Shown here: positions 26,728 to 35,893 of the stretch, piece by piece
How positions within the stretch are numbered: the first letter of the stretch is position 1
How the letters are laid out: every line of letters starts with the position of its first letter
Source: an uncultured Paracoccaceae bacterium
GTDB taxonomy: Bacteria; Pseudomonadota; Alphaproteobacteria; Rhodobacterales; Rhodobacteraceae
Reading direction: 5' to 3'
Assembly: GCA_947498645.1 (NCBI GenBank)
Contig: CANMKS010000001.1
Coordinates: forward strand, 3,138,032-3,202,031
Length of the DNA: 64,000 nucleotides
Notes under the pieces: generated by a model
Databases searched by the model: none
Told to the model about the DNA's origin: nothing
The model's input: only the letters and a program-made list of their open reading frames with translations
Made by a program: the position numbers and the translations under genes

Positions 26728-28608
26728 ATGAGCAAGCCATCAGATAACCCCGCTGACCCGTTCAAAAAGGCCTTGGCGGAGGCAACCAAAGTCATGGCGG
26801 ATGACCCAGAATTGTCCGTCACCTATTCTGTCGATCCTGCGGGGCAGACTGCGGACACCATCCGCCTGCCGCAGGTATCACGCCGCATGACCCGTGATGA
26901 AGTGCTGCTGGCGCGCGGCACTGCGGACGCCTTTGCGCTGCGTCACAAGTTCCATGATCCCAAGGTCTCTGCCCGCTACATGCCACAAGGCCAGATGGCG
27001 CAGGATCTGTATGAGGCGATGGAAACCGCCCGGATCGAGGCCGTGGGCGCCGCATATATGCCCGGCACCGCAGGCAACATTGATGCCAAGATCGGGACCG
27101 AGGCGCTGCGCAAGGGCTATGACCAGATCACGCAGGCCTCTGACGCGCCTTTGGCTGTTGCGGCAGGTTACTTGATCCGCCATCTGGCCACAGGCCGCGA
27201 CCTGCCCAAAGGGGCGGAAAACGTCATGGAGCTGTGGCGCGGGTTCATCGAGGATCACTGCGGTGGCACGCTCGAAAGCCTGGAAGACACGCTGGGTGAC
27301 CAACAGGCGTTCGCGAAATTCGCACGCCAGTTGATCAGCGACATGGGCTATGGTGACCAACTGGGCGATGACCCTGACAGTCTTGACGATGATCAGGAAG
27401 ACGAGGCCGAAGAGGGTAGCGACGACGATCAGGAAGAACCCGACAGCACCGGCGAGGACGACAGCGACGGCGAAGAAGCCGAAGGCGCGCCAGAGCAAAG
27501 CCAGGAAGACAGCCAGGACGCCAGTCAGGCCCAGGTCAGCATGGATGATCAGGCTGACACAGAGATGGGTGAAGAGGCAGAGATGCCCGAAGGCGAAGCC
27601 CCGCTAGAGCCACCTGCCCCACAGCCTGTTTCGGATGCGGACCCGGACTACCGTGTTTTCAGCACCGATTTTGACGAAGAGATTTCTGCCGAGGATCTGG
27701 CCGAGCCGGTTGAGCTGGAACGATTGCGCGCCTACCTCGACCAGCAGCTGGAACCGCTCAAAGGGGCGGTGTCACGACTGGCCAATAAGTTGCAGCGCCG
27801 CCTGCAAGCCCAGCAGAACCGCTCGTGGGAGTTTGACCGCGAAGAGGGTATTCTGGATGCAGGCCGCCTGGCACGGATCGTTGCATCGCCAACGACACCA
27901 CTATCATTCAAGGTCGAGAAGGACACCGATTTCCGCGATACCGTGGTGACGCTGCTGTTGGATAACTCCGGTTCCATGCGCGGACGCCCGATTTCCATTG
28001 CTGCGATTTGTGCGGATGTCATGGCGCGCACATTGGAACGCTGTGATGTGAAGGTCGAGATACTGGGCTTTACCACCAAAGCCTGGAAGGGCGGCCAGTC
28101 GCGCGAGAAATGGCTCGCCGCAGGTCGCGAGGCCACGCCCGGCCGCCTGAATGATCTGCGCCATATCATCTATAAATCCGCCGACGCCCCATGGCGGCGC
28201 ACCCGCCCGAATTTGGGGCTGATGATGAAAGAGGGCCTGCTGAAGGAAAACATCGACGGCGAGGCGCTGGAATGGGCGCACCGCCGCATGGTGGCGCGTC
28301 AGGAACAACGCAAGGTCCTGATGGTGATCTCGGATGGTGCGCCGGTGGATGATTCCACTTTGTCGGTGAACCCTGCCAACTATTTGGAAAAGCACCTGCG
28401 CGATGTGATCGCCATGGTCGAGAAACGTAAAGCGGTGGAGCTGGTCGCGATTGGTATCGGCCATGATGTGACACGGTACTATGAACGCGCTGTGACCATC
28501 ACGGATGTCGAACAGCTGGCCGGTGCGATGACGGAACAACTCGCCAGCCTCTTTGACAATGATCCGCGCAAACGGGCGCGTGTGCTGGGTATGCGCAAGG
28601 CAAGCTAG
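26728..28608 (+). CDS. cobT: cobaltochelatase subunit CobT
   Basis: 626 aa. Co-chaperone of CobS in the CobNST cobaltochelatase. The N-terminal CobT domain (about 1-215) is followed by a long, very acidic linker (about 210-300, rich in Asp/Glu). The C-terminal von Willebrand A domain has the MIDAS motif DNSGSM near 411 and [10 protein letters not shown] near 535. All features match CobT (about 630 aa). The last CobNST subunit, CobN, is not in the window. Confidence 0.96.
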   Translation: MSKPSDNPADPFKKALAEATKVMADDPELSVTYSVDPAGQTADTIRLPQVSRRMTRDEVLLARGTADAFALRHKFHDPKVSARYMPQGQMAQDLYEAMETARIEAVGAAYMPGTAGNIDAKIGTEALRKGYDQITQASDAPLAVAAGYLIRHLATGRDLPKGAENVMELWRGFIEDHCGGTLESLEDTLGDQQAFAKFARQLISDMGYGDQLGDDPDSLDDDQEDEAEEGSDDDQEEPDSTGEDDSDGEEAEGAPEQSQEDSQDASQAQVSMDDQADTEMGEEAEMPEGEAPLEPPAPQPVSDADPDYRVFSTDFDEEISAEDLAEPVELERLRAYLDQQLEPLKGAVSRLANKLQRRLQAQQNRSWEFDREEGILDAGRLARIVASPTTPLSFKVEKDTDFRDTVVTLLLDNSGSMRGRPISIAAICADVMARTLERCDVKVEILGFTTKAWKGGQSREKWLAAGREATPGRLNDLRHIIYKSADAPWRRTRPNLGLMMKEGLLKENIDGEALEWAHRRMVARQEQRKVLMVISDGAPVDDSTLSVNPANYLEKHLRDVIAMVEKRKAVELVAIGIGHDVTRYYERAVTITDVEQLAGAMTEQLASLFDNDPRKRARVLGMRKAS

Positions 28609-28632
28609 ACCTCTGCTTTGCCGCATCTGTTG

Positions 28633-28669
28633 GATGCCTCCGGCGGAAGTTTGATTGGACATAGAAAGT
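28633..28669 (+). repeat. 37-bp dispersed repeat, copy A
   Basis: Bases 28633-28669, beginning GATGCCTCCGGCGG and ending ACATAGAAAGT, are identical to the reverse complement of 47663-47699. This copy sits between the cobT stop and the start of the M24 peptidase, ending 14 bases before its TTG start. Confidence 0.85.
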
Positions 28670-28683
28670 CAGGGAGTTTTCAT

Positions 28684-30465
28684 TTGTTTCAAACGTTTGA
28701 GGCACAATCTTCGCCCGATCAGGGCCCACCACGCCTGAAAGCCCTGCGCGCTGAAATGGCCGCACGCGGTTTTGACGCCTTTCTGGTTCCCCGTGCCGAC
28801 GCGCATCAGGGTGAATATGTCGCCCCGCGCGATGCCCGGCTTGAATGGCTGACGGGTTTTTCCGGTTCGGCCGGGTTCTGTGTTGTTCTGCCCGCGTTGG
28901 CAGGTGTCTTTGTCGATGGACGCTACCGCGTACAGGTCTGTGCAGAAGTAGCAGGTGAGTTCACGCCGGTGCATTGGCCAGAGGTACAGCTGGCAGATTG
29001 GTTGCAAGAGCAGTTATCAGGCGGCGTGGTCGCCTATGATCCGTGGTTGCATACTGTGTCAGAGGTTGCAGGCTTGCGTGAAAAACTCAGTGATTTCACA
29101 CTGACCCCCACAGATAATCTGGTCGATGCGATCTGGCCTGACCAACCAGTACCGCCGGATGCGCCGTTCACGGCACATCCGCTGGAACAGGCGGGCGAAA
29201 GCCATGCCGACAAGCGCGCGCGATTGGCGGATGCGATGGCGGAGGATGCTGTCGTCCTGACCCTGTCGGATAGCATTGCCTGGCTTTTGAACATCCGCGG
29301 CACTGATATTGACCGCAACCCGGTGCCGCAGGCTTTTGCCATTTTGGACAAGACCGGAAAGGTGTCGCTGTTTTGTGGTGAGGGTAAGGCCACCGATGTC
29401 GCCGATCATCTGGGCGAGGATATACGTATACGGGAAATCGGGGCCTTTCTGAACGATCTTCAGGATTTGACAGGAACTGTGCTGGTTGATGCAAAATCCT
29501 GCCCAGATATTGTTGCCACGACTTTGCGCAAGGCGGGTTGTGACATCGTCAAAGGCAAGGATCCCTGCATCCTGCCCAAGGCCTGCAAAAACCCCACCGA
29601 AATCGCAGGTGCCAAAGCCGCCCATGAACGTGACGCTGTGGCCATGGTTCGCTTTCTGACCTGGCTTGATGCCAAAGCGCCGTTGGGTGGGCTGACCGAG
29701 ATTGACGTGGTCAAGGCGCTGGAGGATTTCCGCCGCCAGACCAACGCCCTGCGCGACATCAGTTTTGAGACGATCTGCGGGGCTGGGCCCAATGGGGCCA
29801 TTGTGCACTACAGGGTGAGCGAAAAGACAAACCGCCCTGTCACCCAAGGCGACCTGCTCTTGGTCGATAGTGGCGGCCAATATGTGGATGGCACCACGGA
29901 TATCACCCGCACGATGGCAATCGGCGCCCCCACCGCCGAGCATCGCGCCTGCTACACCCGCGTGTTGCAGGGCATGATCGCGATCAGCCGCATCCGCTTT
30001 CCCAAGGGTGTCGGCGGGCAGCATCTGGATGCGCTGGCCCGCGCGCCACTTTGGCTGGCGGGGCAAGATTACGACCATGGCACAGGCCACGGTGTTGGCA
30101 GCTATCTGAGCGTGCATGAGGGGCCGCAGGGCATTTCCCGACGCGCTGAGGTCGCGCTGCAAACCGGAATGATCCTGTCCAATGAACCGGGTTACTATCG
30201 CGAAGGCGCCTTTGGCATTCGCATCGAAAACCTGATCGTGGTGGTTGACGCGCCTGCCCTGTCCGGCGGTGATGACCGCGAGATGTTGTCGTTTGACACG
30301 CTCACCTATGTGCCCTTTGACCGGCGGCTTATTGATACCGACCTGCTAACACAGGCGGAACGGGACTGGATTGATCGCTATCATGCCGATACATTGGCCC
30401 TTCTTGCGCCGCGATTGGACACAGGGACCAGTAATTGGCTGACCGCAGCCTGCGCGCCGCTTTGA
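28684..30465 (+). CDS. Xaa-Pro aminopeptidase (M24B, creatinase-N type)
   Basis: 593 aa, started at TTG 28684 (MFQTFEAQ), because AGGGAG lies seven bases upstream and no ATG fits better. Two creatinase-N domains (about 20-300) precede the M24 pita-bread domain. Metal ligands can be read: Asp in VDSGGQYVDGTTDITRT near 395, His in GTGHGVGSYLSVHEGP near 465, Glu in NEPGYY near 500 and Glu in IRIENL near 512. Cleaves the residue before proline in the cytoplasm. A 37-bp repeat lies in its leader. Confidence 0.93.
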   Translation: MFQTFEAQSSPDQGPPRLKALRAEMAARGFDAFLVPRADAHQGEYVAPRDARLEWLTGFSGSAGFCVVLPALAGVFVDGRYRVQVCAEVAGEFTPVHWPEVQLADWLQEQLSGGVVAYDPWLHTVSEVAGLREKLSDFTLTPTDNLVDAIWPDQPVPPDAPFTAHPLEQAGESHADKRARLADAMAEDAVVLTLSDSIAWLLNIRGTDIDRNPVPQAFAILDKTGKVSLFCGEGKATDVADHLGEDIRIREIGAFLNDLQDLTGTVLVDAKSCPDIVATTLRKAGCDIVKGKDPCILPKACKNPTEIAGAKAAHERDAVAMVRFLTWLDAKAPLGGLTEIDVVKALEDFRRQTNALRDISFETICGAGPNGAIVHYRVSEKTNRPVTQGDLLLVDSGGQYVDGTTDITRTMAIGAPTAEHRACYTRVLQGMIAISRIRFPKGVGGQHLDALARAPLWLAGQDYDHGTGHGVGSYLSVHEGPQGISRRAEVALQTGMILSNEPGYYREGAFGIRIENLIVVVDAPALSGGDDREMLSFDTLTYVPFDRRLIDTDLLTQAERDWIDRYHADTLALLAPRLDTGTSNWLTAACAPL

Positions 30466-30522
30466 CATAGGGCTGTCAGTGAGAGCGCCCGCGGCATAGC
30501 CGCCAGTGATGAGGAATTGACC

Positions 30523-30864
30523 ATGGCCGACCATATCAAAATTCGCCCGGCGACAGGGACATGGGTTGTCCGTGCCGCAGGCGCTGTGCTGGGCGAAAGC
30601 ACCAATGCGCTGGAACTGACCGAAGGGGATTACCCGCCGGTGATCTATTTCCCCCGCTCTGATCTGGCCATGGCCTTTCTTGAGCCGACCGATACAATCT
30701 CGACCTGCCCTTACAAAGGCGAGGCGAGTTATTTCACGATTGTCGCCAAAAGCGGGCCGCTGGCCAATGCCGCCTGGTCCTACGAACGCCCTTTGGAGGG
30801 CGTTGCCGCGATCAAGGATCATCTTGCATTCTACACTGACAAGGTTGCTGTCGAACAGGTCTGA
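30523..30864 (+). CDS. DUF427 domain-containing protein
   Basis: 113 aa from ATG 30523 (MADHIKIRP), with GAGGA seven bases upstream. Whole protein is one DUF427 domain: the typical YFPRSD near 47 and STCPYKGEASYF near 67 are visible. A small beta-barrel-like cytosolic protein of unknown function. Follows the aminopeptidase gene by 57 bases. Confidence 0.88.
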   Translation: MADHIKIRPATGTWVVRAAGAVLGESTNALELTEGDYPPVIYFPRSDLAMAFLEPTDTISTCPYKGEASYFTIVAKSGPLANAAWSYERPLEGVAAIKDHLAFYTDKVAVEQV

Positions 30865-30867
30865 GCT

Positions 30868-32556
30868 TTAGGAATGTTCTTCTGCTGCTGTCTCTGACAG
30901 CGCCCGGTTCATCGCACGCAGTGCATCAACTTCATACAATGCGCCCAGCAAATCCGCCCCGCTTTCGTCATGGGTGGCGTGAACCACAGGGATCAGTCTT
31001 GGCCTTTCACGCTCAAACAGCGGCATCGCTTGTTCAAGTGATGCGTTGCGGTCCAGACAGATACCTTCGCGGATCAGGGCGCGGCATTCTTCTTCCAGCG
31101 TCGATTGGCGACCGTCGATGGGGTGCATGATCCCGGCAACTTTGATTGTGGCCAGCAGATAGGCCTGTGGACCAGCGGCCAGATGTACGTTTCGCCGTTC
31201 CAACTGTGTCAGGAAGAATGATCTATCCACCAAGCGCGAAGAGATTGCACAGGACAGGGACACGGCCACCATAACGGCCAGACCTGTTTGCCAGTCGCCC
31301 GTCAACTCGAACACAATCAGCGTGGTCGATATCGGCGCGCCCAAGACCGCCGCGGCAACCGCACCCATGCCCGCCAAAGCATAAAGCGTACCTTCACCCG
31401 AGACATTGGGAAAAATCGCCGTAGCGATGATGCCAAAAGCGAGCCCTGTCAGCGCGCCGACCATCAGCGACGGCGAAAACACCCCGCCGCCCATACGCCC
31501 GCCCATGGTGATGGCCACGGCCACCACCTTGAGAACGACAAAGACGATAGCCTCGTGCAGCAGCAACCCACCAGTGAGAGCGGCTGACGTCGTCTCATAT
31601 CCGGCACCGATGATATGCGGCCACCAGATTGCCAGCCCGCCCAGCATTGCGCCTGCGATGGCGGGGCGCAGGAAGCGCGGCATGCCGGTTTCATCCTGGA
31701 CATAAGACCCAAAGTCGTCAGCCAGAAAGATGGCTTTCATCAAGGCAACAGCAACAATGCCACAGACCATGCCAAGGATGATAAACGCAGGCAGCTCAAC
31801 ATAGAATTGCAGGGCGTTCTGCACCGGCAATACAAATTCCGTGACATCGCCAAAGACAAGGCGGTTGATGACCGTGCCCACGGCAGAGGCAATCACGATG
31901 GGCGCAAAGGCATGCACAGCAAAATGGCGCAGCACCACCTCAAGCGCGAATAGCGCGCCGGCAATGGGGGCGTTGAAACTGGCGGAAACCGCCGCCGCAA
32001 CGGCGCACCCCAGCAAATCGCGCCCGGTGATCCCATTGGCGTTGATCCAACGGCACACCGTCGTGGAAATGACCGCGGCAAGGTGGACCACTGGCCCCTC
32101 TCGCCCGCTGGACCCACCCGTGGACAGGGTGATCATTGACGCCAAAGCAGAGGCCAGACCGCGCCGCACCTCGACCCGGCCTTCGGCAAGGGCGGCCCCT
32201 TCGATAACGTCCGCCACCGACCGCACACGCCCGTCATCCGTAAACCGGTCCAGAATGACACCAACAATCAAACCGCCACAGATGGGAATGATCAGGATTT
32301 GATACCAGGCAAGCCCCGCCGCAAAGGAATGCAGGGTCAGAACATCATCCGTCCCGTAAGCGGTTGTCTGCAACAGATAGATGCCAAGGCGAAACAGGAC
32401 GGCAGCAAGGCCCGCGCCGATGCCAATGGCAAGCGCTATGAACCAGAACTGGATTTGGTTGGGACCGTGGGTTTTCATGACCCGAGCGGCGTCTTTGCAA
32501 GCCCTCGTTGCATCAGCAACTCTTTGCTGCAGCAACGCTTTGACTGGCTTACCCAT
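30868..32556 (-). CDS. ClC-family chloride channel/transporter with C-terminal CBS pair
   Basis: 562 aa from ATG 32556 (MGKPVKALLQQ). About ten membrane helices with the ClC anion motifs: GREGPVVH (GSSGREGP near 165), GGRMGGGVFSP near 345 and the late helix GMGAVAAAVLGAPIS near 395. The usual first motif GSGIP is replaced by a divergent stretch (SVADVIEG near 105). Residues after about 450 form two CBS domains, as in many bacterial ClC proteins, which may sense adenine nucleotides. Convergent with DUF427. Channel versus H+ exchanger cannot be told. Confidence 0.9.
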   Translation of the reverse strand: MGKPVKALLQQRVADATRACKDAARVMKTHGPNQIQFWFIALAIGIGAGLAAVLFRLGIYLLQTTAYGTDDVLTLHSFAAGLAWYQILIIPICGGLIVGVILDRFTDDGRVRSVADVIEGAALAEGRVEVRRGLASALASMITLSTGGSSGREGPVVHLAAVISTTVCRWINANGITGRDLLGCAVAAAVSASFNAPIAGALFALEVVLRHFAVHAFAPIVIASAVGTVINRLVFGDVTEFVLPVQNALQFYVELPAFIILGMVCGIVAVALMKAIFLADDFGSYVQDETGMPRFLRPAIAGAMLGGLAIWWPHIIGAGYETTSAALTGGLLLHEAIVFVVLKVVAVAITMGGRMGGGVFSPSLMVGALTGLAFGIIATAIFPNVSGEGTLYALAGMGAVAAAVLGAPISTTLIVFELTGDWQTGLAVMVAVSLSCAISSRLVDRSFFLTQLERRNVHLAAGPQAYLLATIKVAGIMHPIDGRQSTLEEECRALIREGICLDRNASLEQAMPLFERERPRLIPVVHATHDESGADLLGALYEVDALRAMNRALSETAAEEHS

Positions 32557-33009
32557 TCGGTTTGCTTTCCGCCTCGGACACACAAGGCCGCACACCCTGT
32601 CAGATCCGTGCAGCTTGCATCGTCTTTATGGTAAGACGTGGGCGCATCCAAGCCAATACTGCGGCGATCCAATCAAAGCAAACAGCGTTTTGGTTCGTGT
32701 CCAGGCCGTTGAGTTGACGAAAAGCAGGTGAGCATTTGATGGCCAGATTCGCCCAAAAAACAACCCTTGCGCGAATCACCTGACCCGCACCTCCTAAGAA
32801 GAGCAAATTTTGGCTATTTTTTGATCTTTCGTAAGGTCAATGCCAGAATCCGAAAGTGCCGTGGAATAAGGGAGTTAGGATATTTGTCCTGAGTTTTTCA
32901 AATAATTTTGCACCCTTAGCGCGCGGGGTTCATGAACAACTCCTGATAGTTAGGTCAGCATGCGTGACATACTTTGGGACAGGTTGCGAGATTCAGGGCC
33001 AAACTGTTA
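32557..33009. other. long intergenic region, mostly without recognised features
   Basis: No gene-like frame with normal codon use. One interrupted inverted repeat lies near 32727-32792, pairing AGGTGA plus TTCGC with GCGAATCACCT. From about 32810 the sequence becomes AT-rich (runs of T near 32815 and 32895), as expected before a promoter, and it leads into a likely RNA gene. Confidence 0.5.
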
Positions 33010-33224
33010 CGTAGAGGAAGGAGACGGGTATTGTCTCCCATTTCACGAGTATCAAGAGTGATGCGCAAGCAGATCTCGCCGTTACCAAGGTCACTTTAGC
33101 AATAGGGTGGTCTTAAATGAACGATGTATCGAGGAGGTGAGTGGCCGAGATACATAGTAAAGAGTGGGCTGAGTAACCGGTGTAAGTTCAGGGCGTCGCA
33201 ATTGCTGCGACGCCCATTTTCGTT
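33010..33224 (+). ncRNA. candidate structured small RNA ending in an intrinsic terminator
   Basis: No coding frame, but several hairpins in a row. GGAGAC/GTCTCC lies around 7 bases (33020-33038). ATGTATC/GATACAT lies around an 18-base loop (33124-33155) that contains AGGAGGTGA, a full complement to the 16S rRNA 3' end. A 10-bp GC-rich hairpin with ATTTTCGTT after it ends the unit (33191-33224). No annotated RNA family was recognised. The 5' end is a guess. Confidence 0.4.
33191..33224 (+). terminator. intrinsic terminator of the candidate RNA (and perhaps recN)
   Basis: GGGCGTCGCA pairs perfectly with TGCGACGCCC around the loop ATTGC (33191-33215). On the plus strand ATTTTCGTT follows, so it works best for a plus-strand transcript. 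It lies 10 bases past the recN stop and may also end recN. Confidence 0.7.
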
Positions 33225-33225
33225 C

Positions 33226-34875
33226 TCAGGTCTGGATCAGTGCGCGGGCCGCTTCGCGCGCCGCATCGGTCACCTTGTCACCAGACAGCATCCGGGCGAT
33301 CTCATCAATGCGGGCATTCGCATCAAGTGCCACAACAGTTGATATCGTCGATTGAGCATCCTGATGCTTCTCGACGCGCCAGTGATGCCGACCAAGGGCT
33401 GCCACCTGCGGTGAATGGGTCACCACCAGCACCTGCCCGTCTGTCGCCAGTTCTGCCAGGCGCCGCCCAACGGCATCGGCCGTGGCACCCCCTACCCCAC
33501 GATCAATTTCGTCAAAGATCATGGTCAGGCCCAGGCTCGCCTGTGTCAGGCAAACCTTCAGCGCCAAAAGAAAGCGGCTCAACTCGCCGCCCGAGGCAAT
33601 CTTGTTCAGCGGACCAGCGGGCGCGCCGGGGTTTGTGGCCACGGTGAAGGTGACATCGTCGCGACCCTCTGGTCCCGCATCAGCCGCTGTCATCGTCGTG
33701 GCAAAAACGGCGCGCTCCATCTTCAACGGTGCCAACTCACTGGCCATCGCCGCATCCAGCGCTTTGGCAGCCTTGGCCCGCTTCTTGTGAAGATCCGATG
33801 CTGCGGCATCATATGATGTCCGCGCCGCCGATACCGCCTTACGTAAATCATCCAAATCCCGCGCCCCATCGTCGAGCACCGCAAGCCGCCCGCGCAACTC
33901 ATCCGCGAACTGGCGCAGGTCATCGGGCAGCACATTGTGTTTGCGGGCCAAGCCACGGATCGCAAAAAGCCGCTCTTCAACCTCTTCCAACTCGGACGTG
34001 TTGAACGACAGCGCGTCCAGACAATCAGCCACACCGCGCTGCGCCTCATCAAGGGCCAACATCGCCTGTTCAATTGACGTCAGCGGGGCGTCAAGCCGCC
34101 CCTCTGCCTGCTCGGCAACCCCTTGCAACCAGCGCAGCGCATCGTTTGCCATACCTTCGGCACCCCCCATGCCAAGGGCCTCGGCTGCTTTGCCGATATC
34201 TGCACGGATTTTCTCGGCGGCCTGCATCAGACGGCGCTGGGTATCCAGGATGGCCTCTTCCCCAGCCTCGGGGGCCAGCGCGTCAAGCTCTGCCACCGCG
34301 TGCCGCAAAAAGTCTTCTTCGGACTTTGCCTCTGCAATTCTGGCCTCGGTCGCCGCCAGATTACGGCGGGCCGTTGCCATCGCGCGCCAAGCGTCACGGA
34401 CCTGATCCAATTCAGTCTCTAACCCGGCAAAGGTATCCAGCAACTGCCGGTGGCCACGTGGGTTCAACAGACCACGATCATCATGTTGGCCGTGCAATTC
34501 AACAAGCGTCTCTGACAAGTTGCGCAGAACCTCTCCACTGACCCGTCTGTCGTTGACCCAGGCCGTCTTGCGCCCGTCGCGTGCGTTCACGCGGCGCAGG
34601 ATCAATTCATCCTCGACGGCAATGCCAGCCTCTTGCAAAACCGCCATGGCCGGGTGTGAAGCGGGCAGATCGAACCACGCCGTCACCTCGCCCTGATCGG
34701 CCCCTTGGCGCACAAGTTCTGCGCGGCCCCGCCATCCCAGCACAAAACCCAAAGCATCCAGCAAGATGGATTTACCGGCCCCGGTTTCCCCGGTCAGCAC
34801 GTTCAGCCCCGGTTGAAACGCCAGTTCCAGCCGGTCGATAATCAACATGTCGCGGATATCTAAACCACGTAGCAT
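33226..34875 (-). CDS. recN: DNA repair protein RecN
   Basis: 549 aa from ATG 34875 (MLRGLDIRDMLII); the frame extends four codons to a TTG. SMC-like ATPase for double-strand break repair. Walker A GETGAGKSILLDALG near 29, long coiled-coil middle (about 150-370, Ala/Glu/Arg-rich), ABC signature ASGGELSRFLLALK near 435 and Walker B MIFDEIDRGVGG near 460. Follows bamD by 36 bases, so it is probably co-transcribed with it. No LexA box was looked up by alignment. Confidence 0.96.
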   Translation of the reverse strand: MLRGLDIRDMLIIDRLELAFQPGLNVLTGETGAGKSILLDALGFVLGWRGRAELVRQGADQGEVTAWFDLPASHPAMAVLQEAGIAVEDELILRRVNARDGRKTAWVNDRRVSGEVLRNLSETLVELHGQHDDRGLLNPRGHRQLLDTFAGLETELDQVRDAWRAMATARRNLAATEARIAEAKSEEDFLRHAVAELDALAPEAGEEAILDTQRRLMQAAEKIRADIGKAAEALGMGGAEGMANDALRWLQGVAEQAEGRLDAPLTSIEQAMLALDEAQRGVADCLDALSFNTSELEEVEERLFAIRGLARKHNVLPDDLRQFADELRGRLAVLDDGARDLDDLRKAVSAARTSYDAAASDLHKKRAKAAKALDAAMASELAPLKMERAVFATTMTAADAGPEGRDDVTFTVATNPGAPAGPLNKIASGGELSRFLLALKVCLTQASLGLTMIFDEIDRGVGGATADAVGRRLAELATDGQVLVVTHSPQVAALGRHHWRVEKHQDAQSTISTVVALDANARIDEIARMLSGDKVTDAAREAARALIQT

Positions 34876-34911
34876 CGGTTTGCCCAACGGGCGGGGTTGC
34901 CCCCGCGTTGA

Positions 34912-35760
34912 TTACAGCCACTCACCGCGCAGCACCTGCCTATAGATCGACGCCAGCCAGTTATCGCCTGCCGCTTCCGCCGTCAGGCCGCGGCCTGTCA
35001 GCAAGGCAAAGCTGGATTCGTACCATTCGGTCGACTGATAGTTGTAACCAAGGATCGCCCCTGCGGTCTGCGCCTCTTCCACCAATCCCAGCGAAAGATA
35101 GCTTTCAACCAAGCGGTGCAGCGCTTCTGGCGTGTGCGTCGTGGTCTGGAAATCCTCGACCACCGTGCGGAACCGATTGGCAGCGGCAATATAGTTCCCA
35201 CGCTTGAGGTAATAGCGCCCGATTTCCATCTCTTTGGCTGCCAAATGATTGAAAGCCAGATCAAATTTCAGCACCGAGGCGCTGGCATATTCACTATCGG
35301 GATATTGTTCGATCACACGGCGCAAGGCTTGCAAGGCCTGAAATGTCAGTCCCTGGTCGCGGCCAACCTCATCAATCTGATCGTAATAAGACAAGGCCAG
35401 AAGATAGGCCGCATAGGCCGCATCTTCCTGCGTTGGATAGAAATCCAGATAGCGCTGCGCGGAGGCGCGGCTGTTCGGATAATCCTCATCCTTGTGGTAG
35501 GCAAAGGCCTGCATGATCAACGCACGTTGGGCAAATTCGGAGTAAGGATAGAGGCGCTCAATCTCGCCAAAGGTGAAGGCCGCATCGTCAGGGTTACCCT
35601 GTGCAACCTGCCTTTCGCCCCGCTCAAAGATCTGACGTGCTGTCAGATCGTCAAGAGGCTCTCCGCTCCGCTCACCACTACAGGCCGCAAGCACAGCAAG
35701 CGAGATCGCGGCAACACTGCGCAGCACCCAACGGGATTTGGTGACCTTGCTGCCTGACAT
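34912..35760 (-). CDS. bamD: outer membrane assembly lipoprotein BamD
   Basis: 282 aa from ATG 35760 (MSGSKVTKSR), with GAGG nine bases upstream. Lipoprotein signal with lipobox LAAC (Cys at about 27), then a string of TPR-like helix pairs: GERQVAQGNPDDAAFTFGEI, PNSRASAQRYLDFYPT, LQALRRVIEQYPDSEYA. BamD is the essential partner of BamA in inserting beta-barrel proteins in the outer membrane. It sits between lpxC and recN at the end of the dcw region, as in many alphaproteobacteria. Confidence 0.95.
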   Translation of the reverse strand: MSGSKVTKSRWVLRSVAAISLAVLAACSGERSGEPLDDLTARQIFERGERQVAQGNPDDAAFTFGEIERLYPYSEFAQRALIMQAFAYHKDEDYPNSRASAQRYLDFYPTQEDAAYAAYLLALSYYDQIDEVGRDQGLTFQALQALRRVIEQYPDSEYASASVLKFDLAFNHLAAKEMEIGRYYLKRGNYIAAANRFRTVVEDFQTTTHTPEALHRLVESYLSLGLVEEAQTAGAILGYNYQSTEWYESSFALLTGRGLTAEAAGDNWLASIYRQVLRGEWL

Positions 35761-35790
35761 TCTTTGTGACCTCACTCACACTTCTTATGC

Positions 35791-35814
35791 GGACAAGGCG
35801 CCAGGCGCCCGTCC
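35791..35814. other. GC-rich inverted repeat between lpxC and bamD
   Basis: GGAC-AA-GGCGCC-A-GGCGCC-C-GTCC forms a compact two-part hairpin. It lacks a T-run on the minus strand, so it may slow transcription or protect RNA rather than terminate it. Confidence 0.4.
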
Positions 35815-35893
35815 TTCTCGGCTCGGTCTAACATAGAAAAATCGGGGGCAAAATGCCTTTTGACTGCTTCGTGTTCAACTGTCGCTATGTGGA

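Noticed and set aside
32600-32806. 68-codon minus-strand frame upstream of the ClC gene
   Set aside because: No ribosome site, no recognisable motif, and it overlaps the ClC promoter region.
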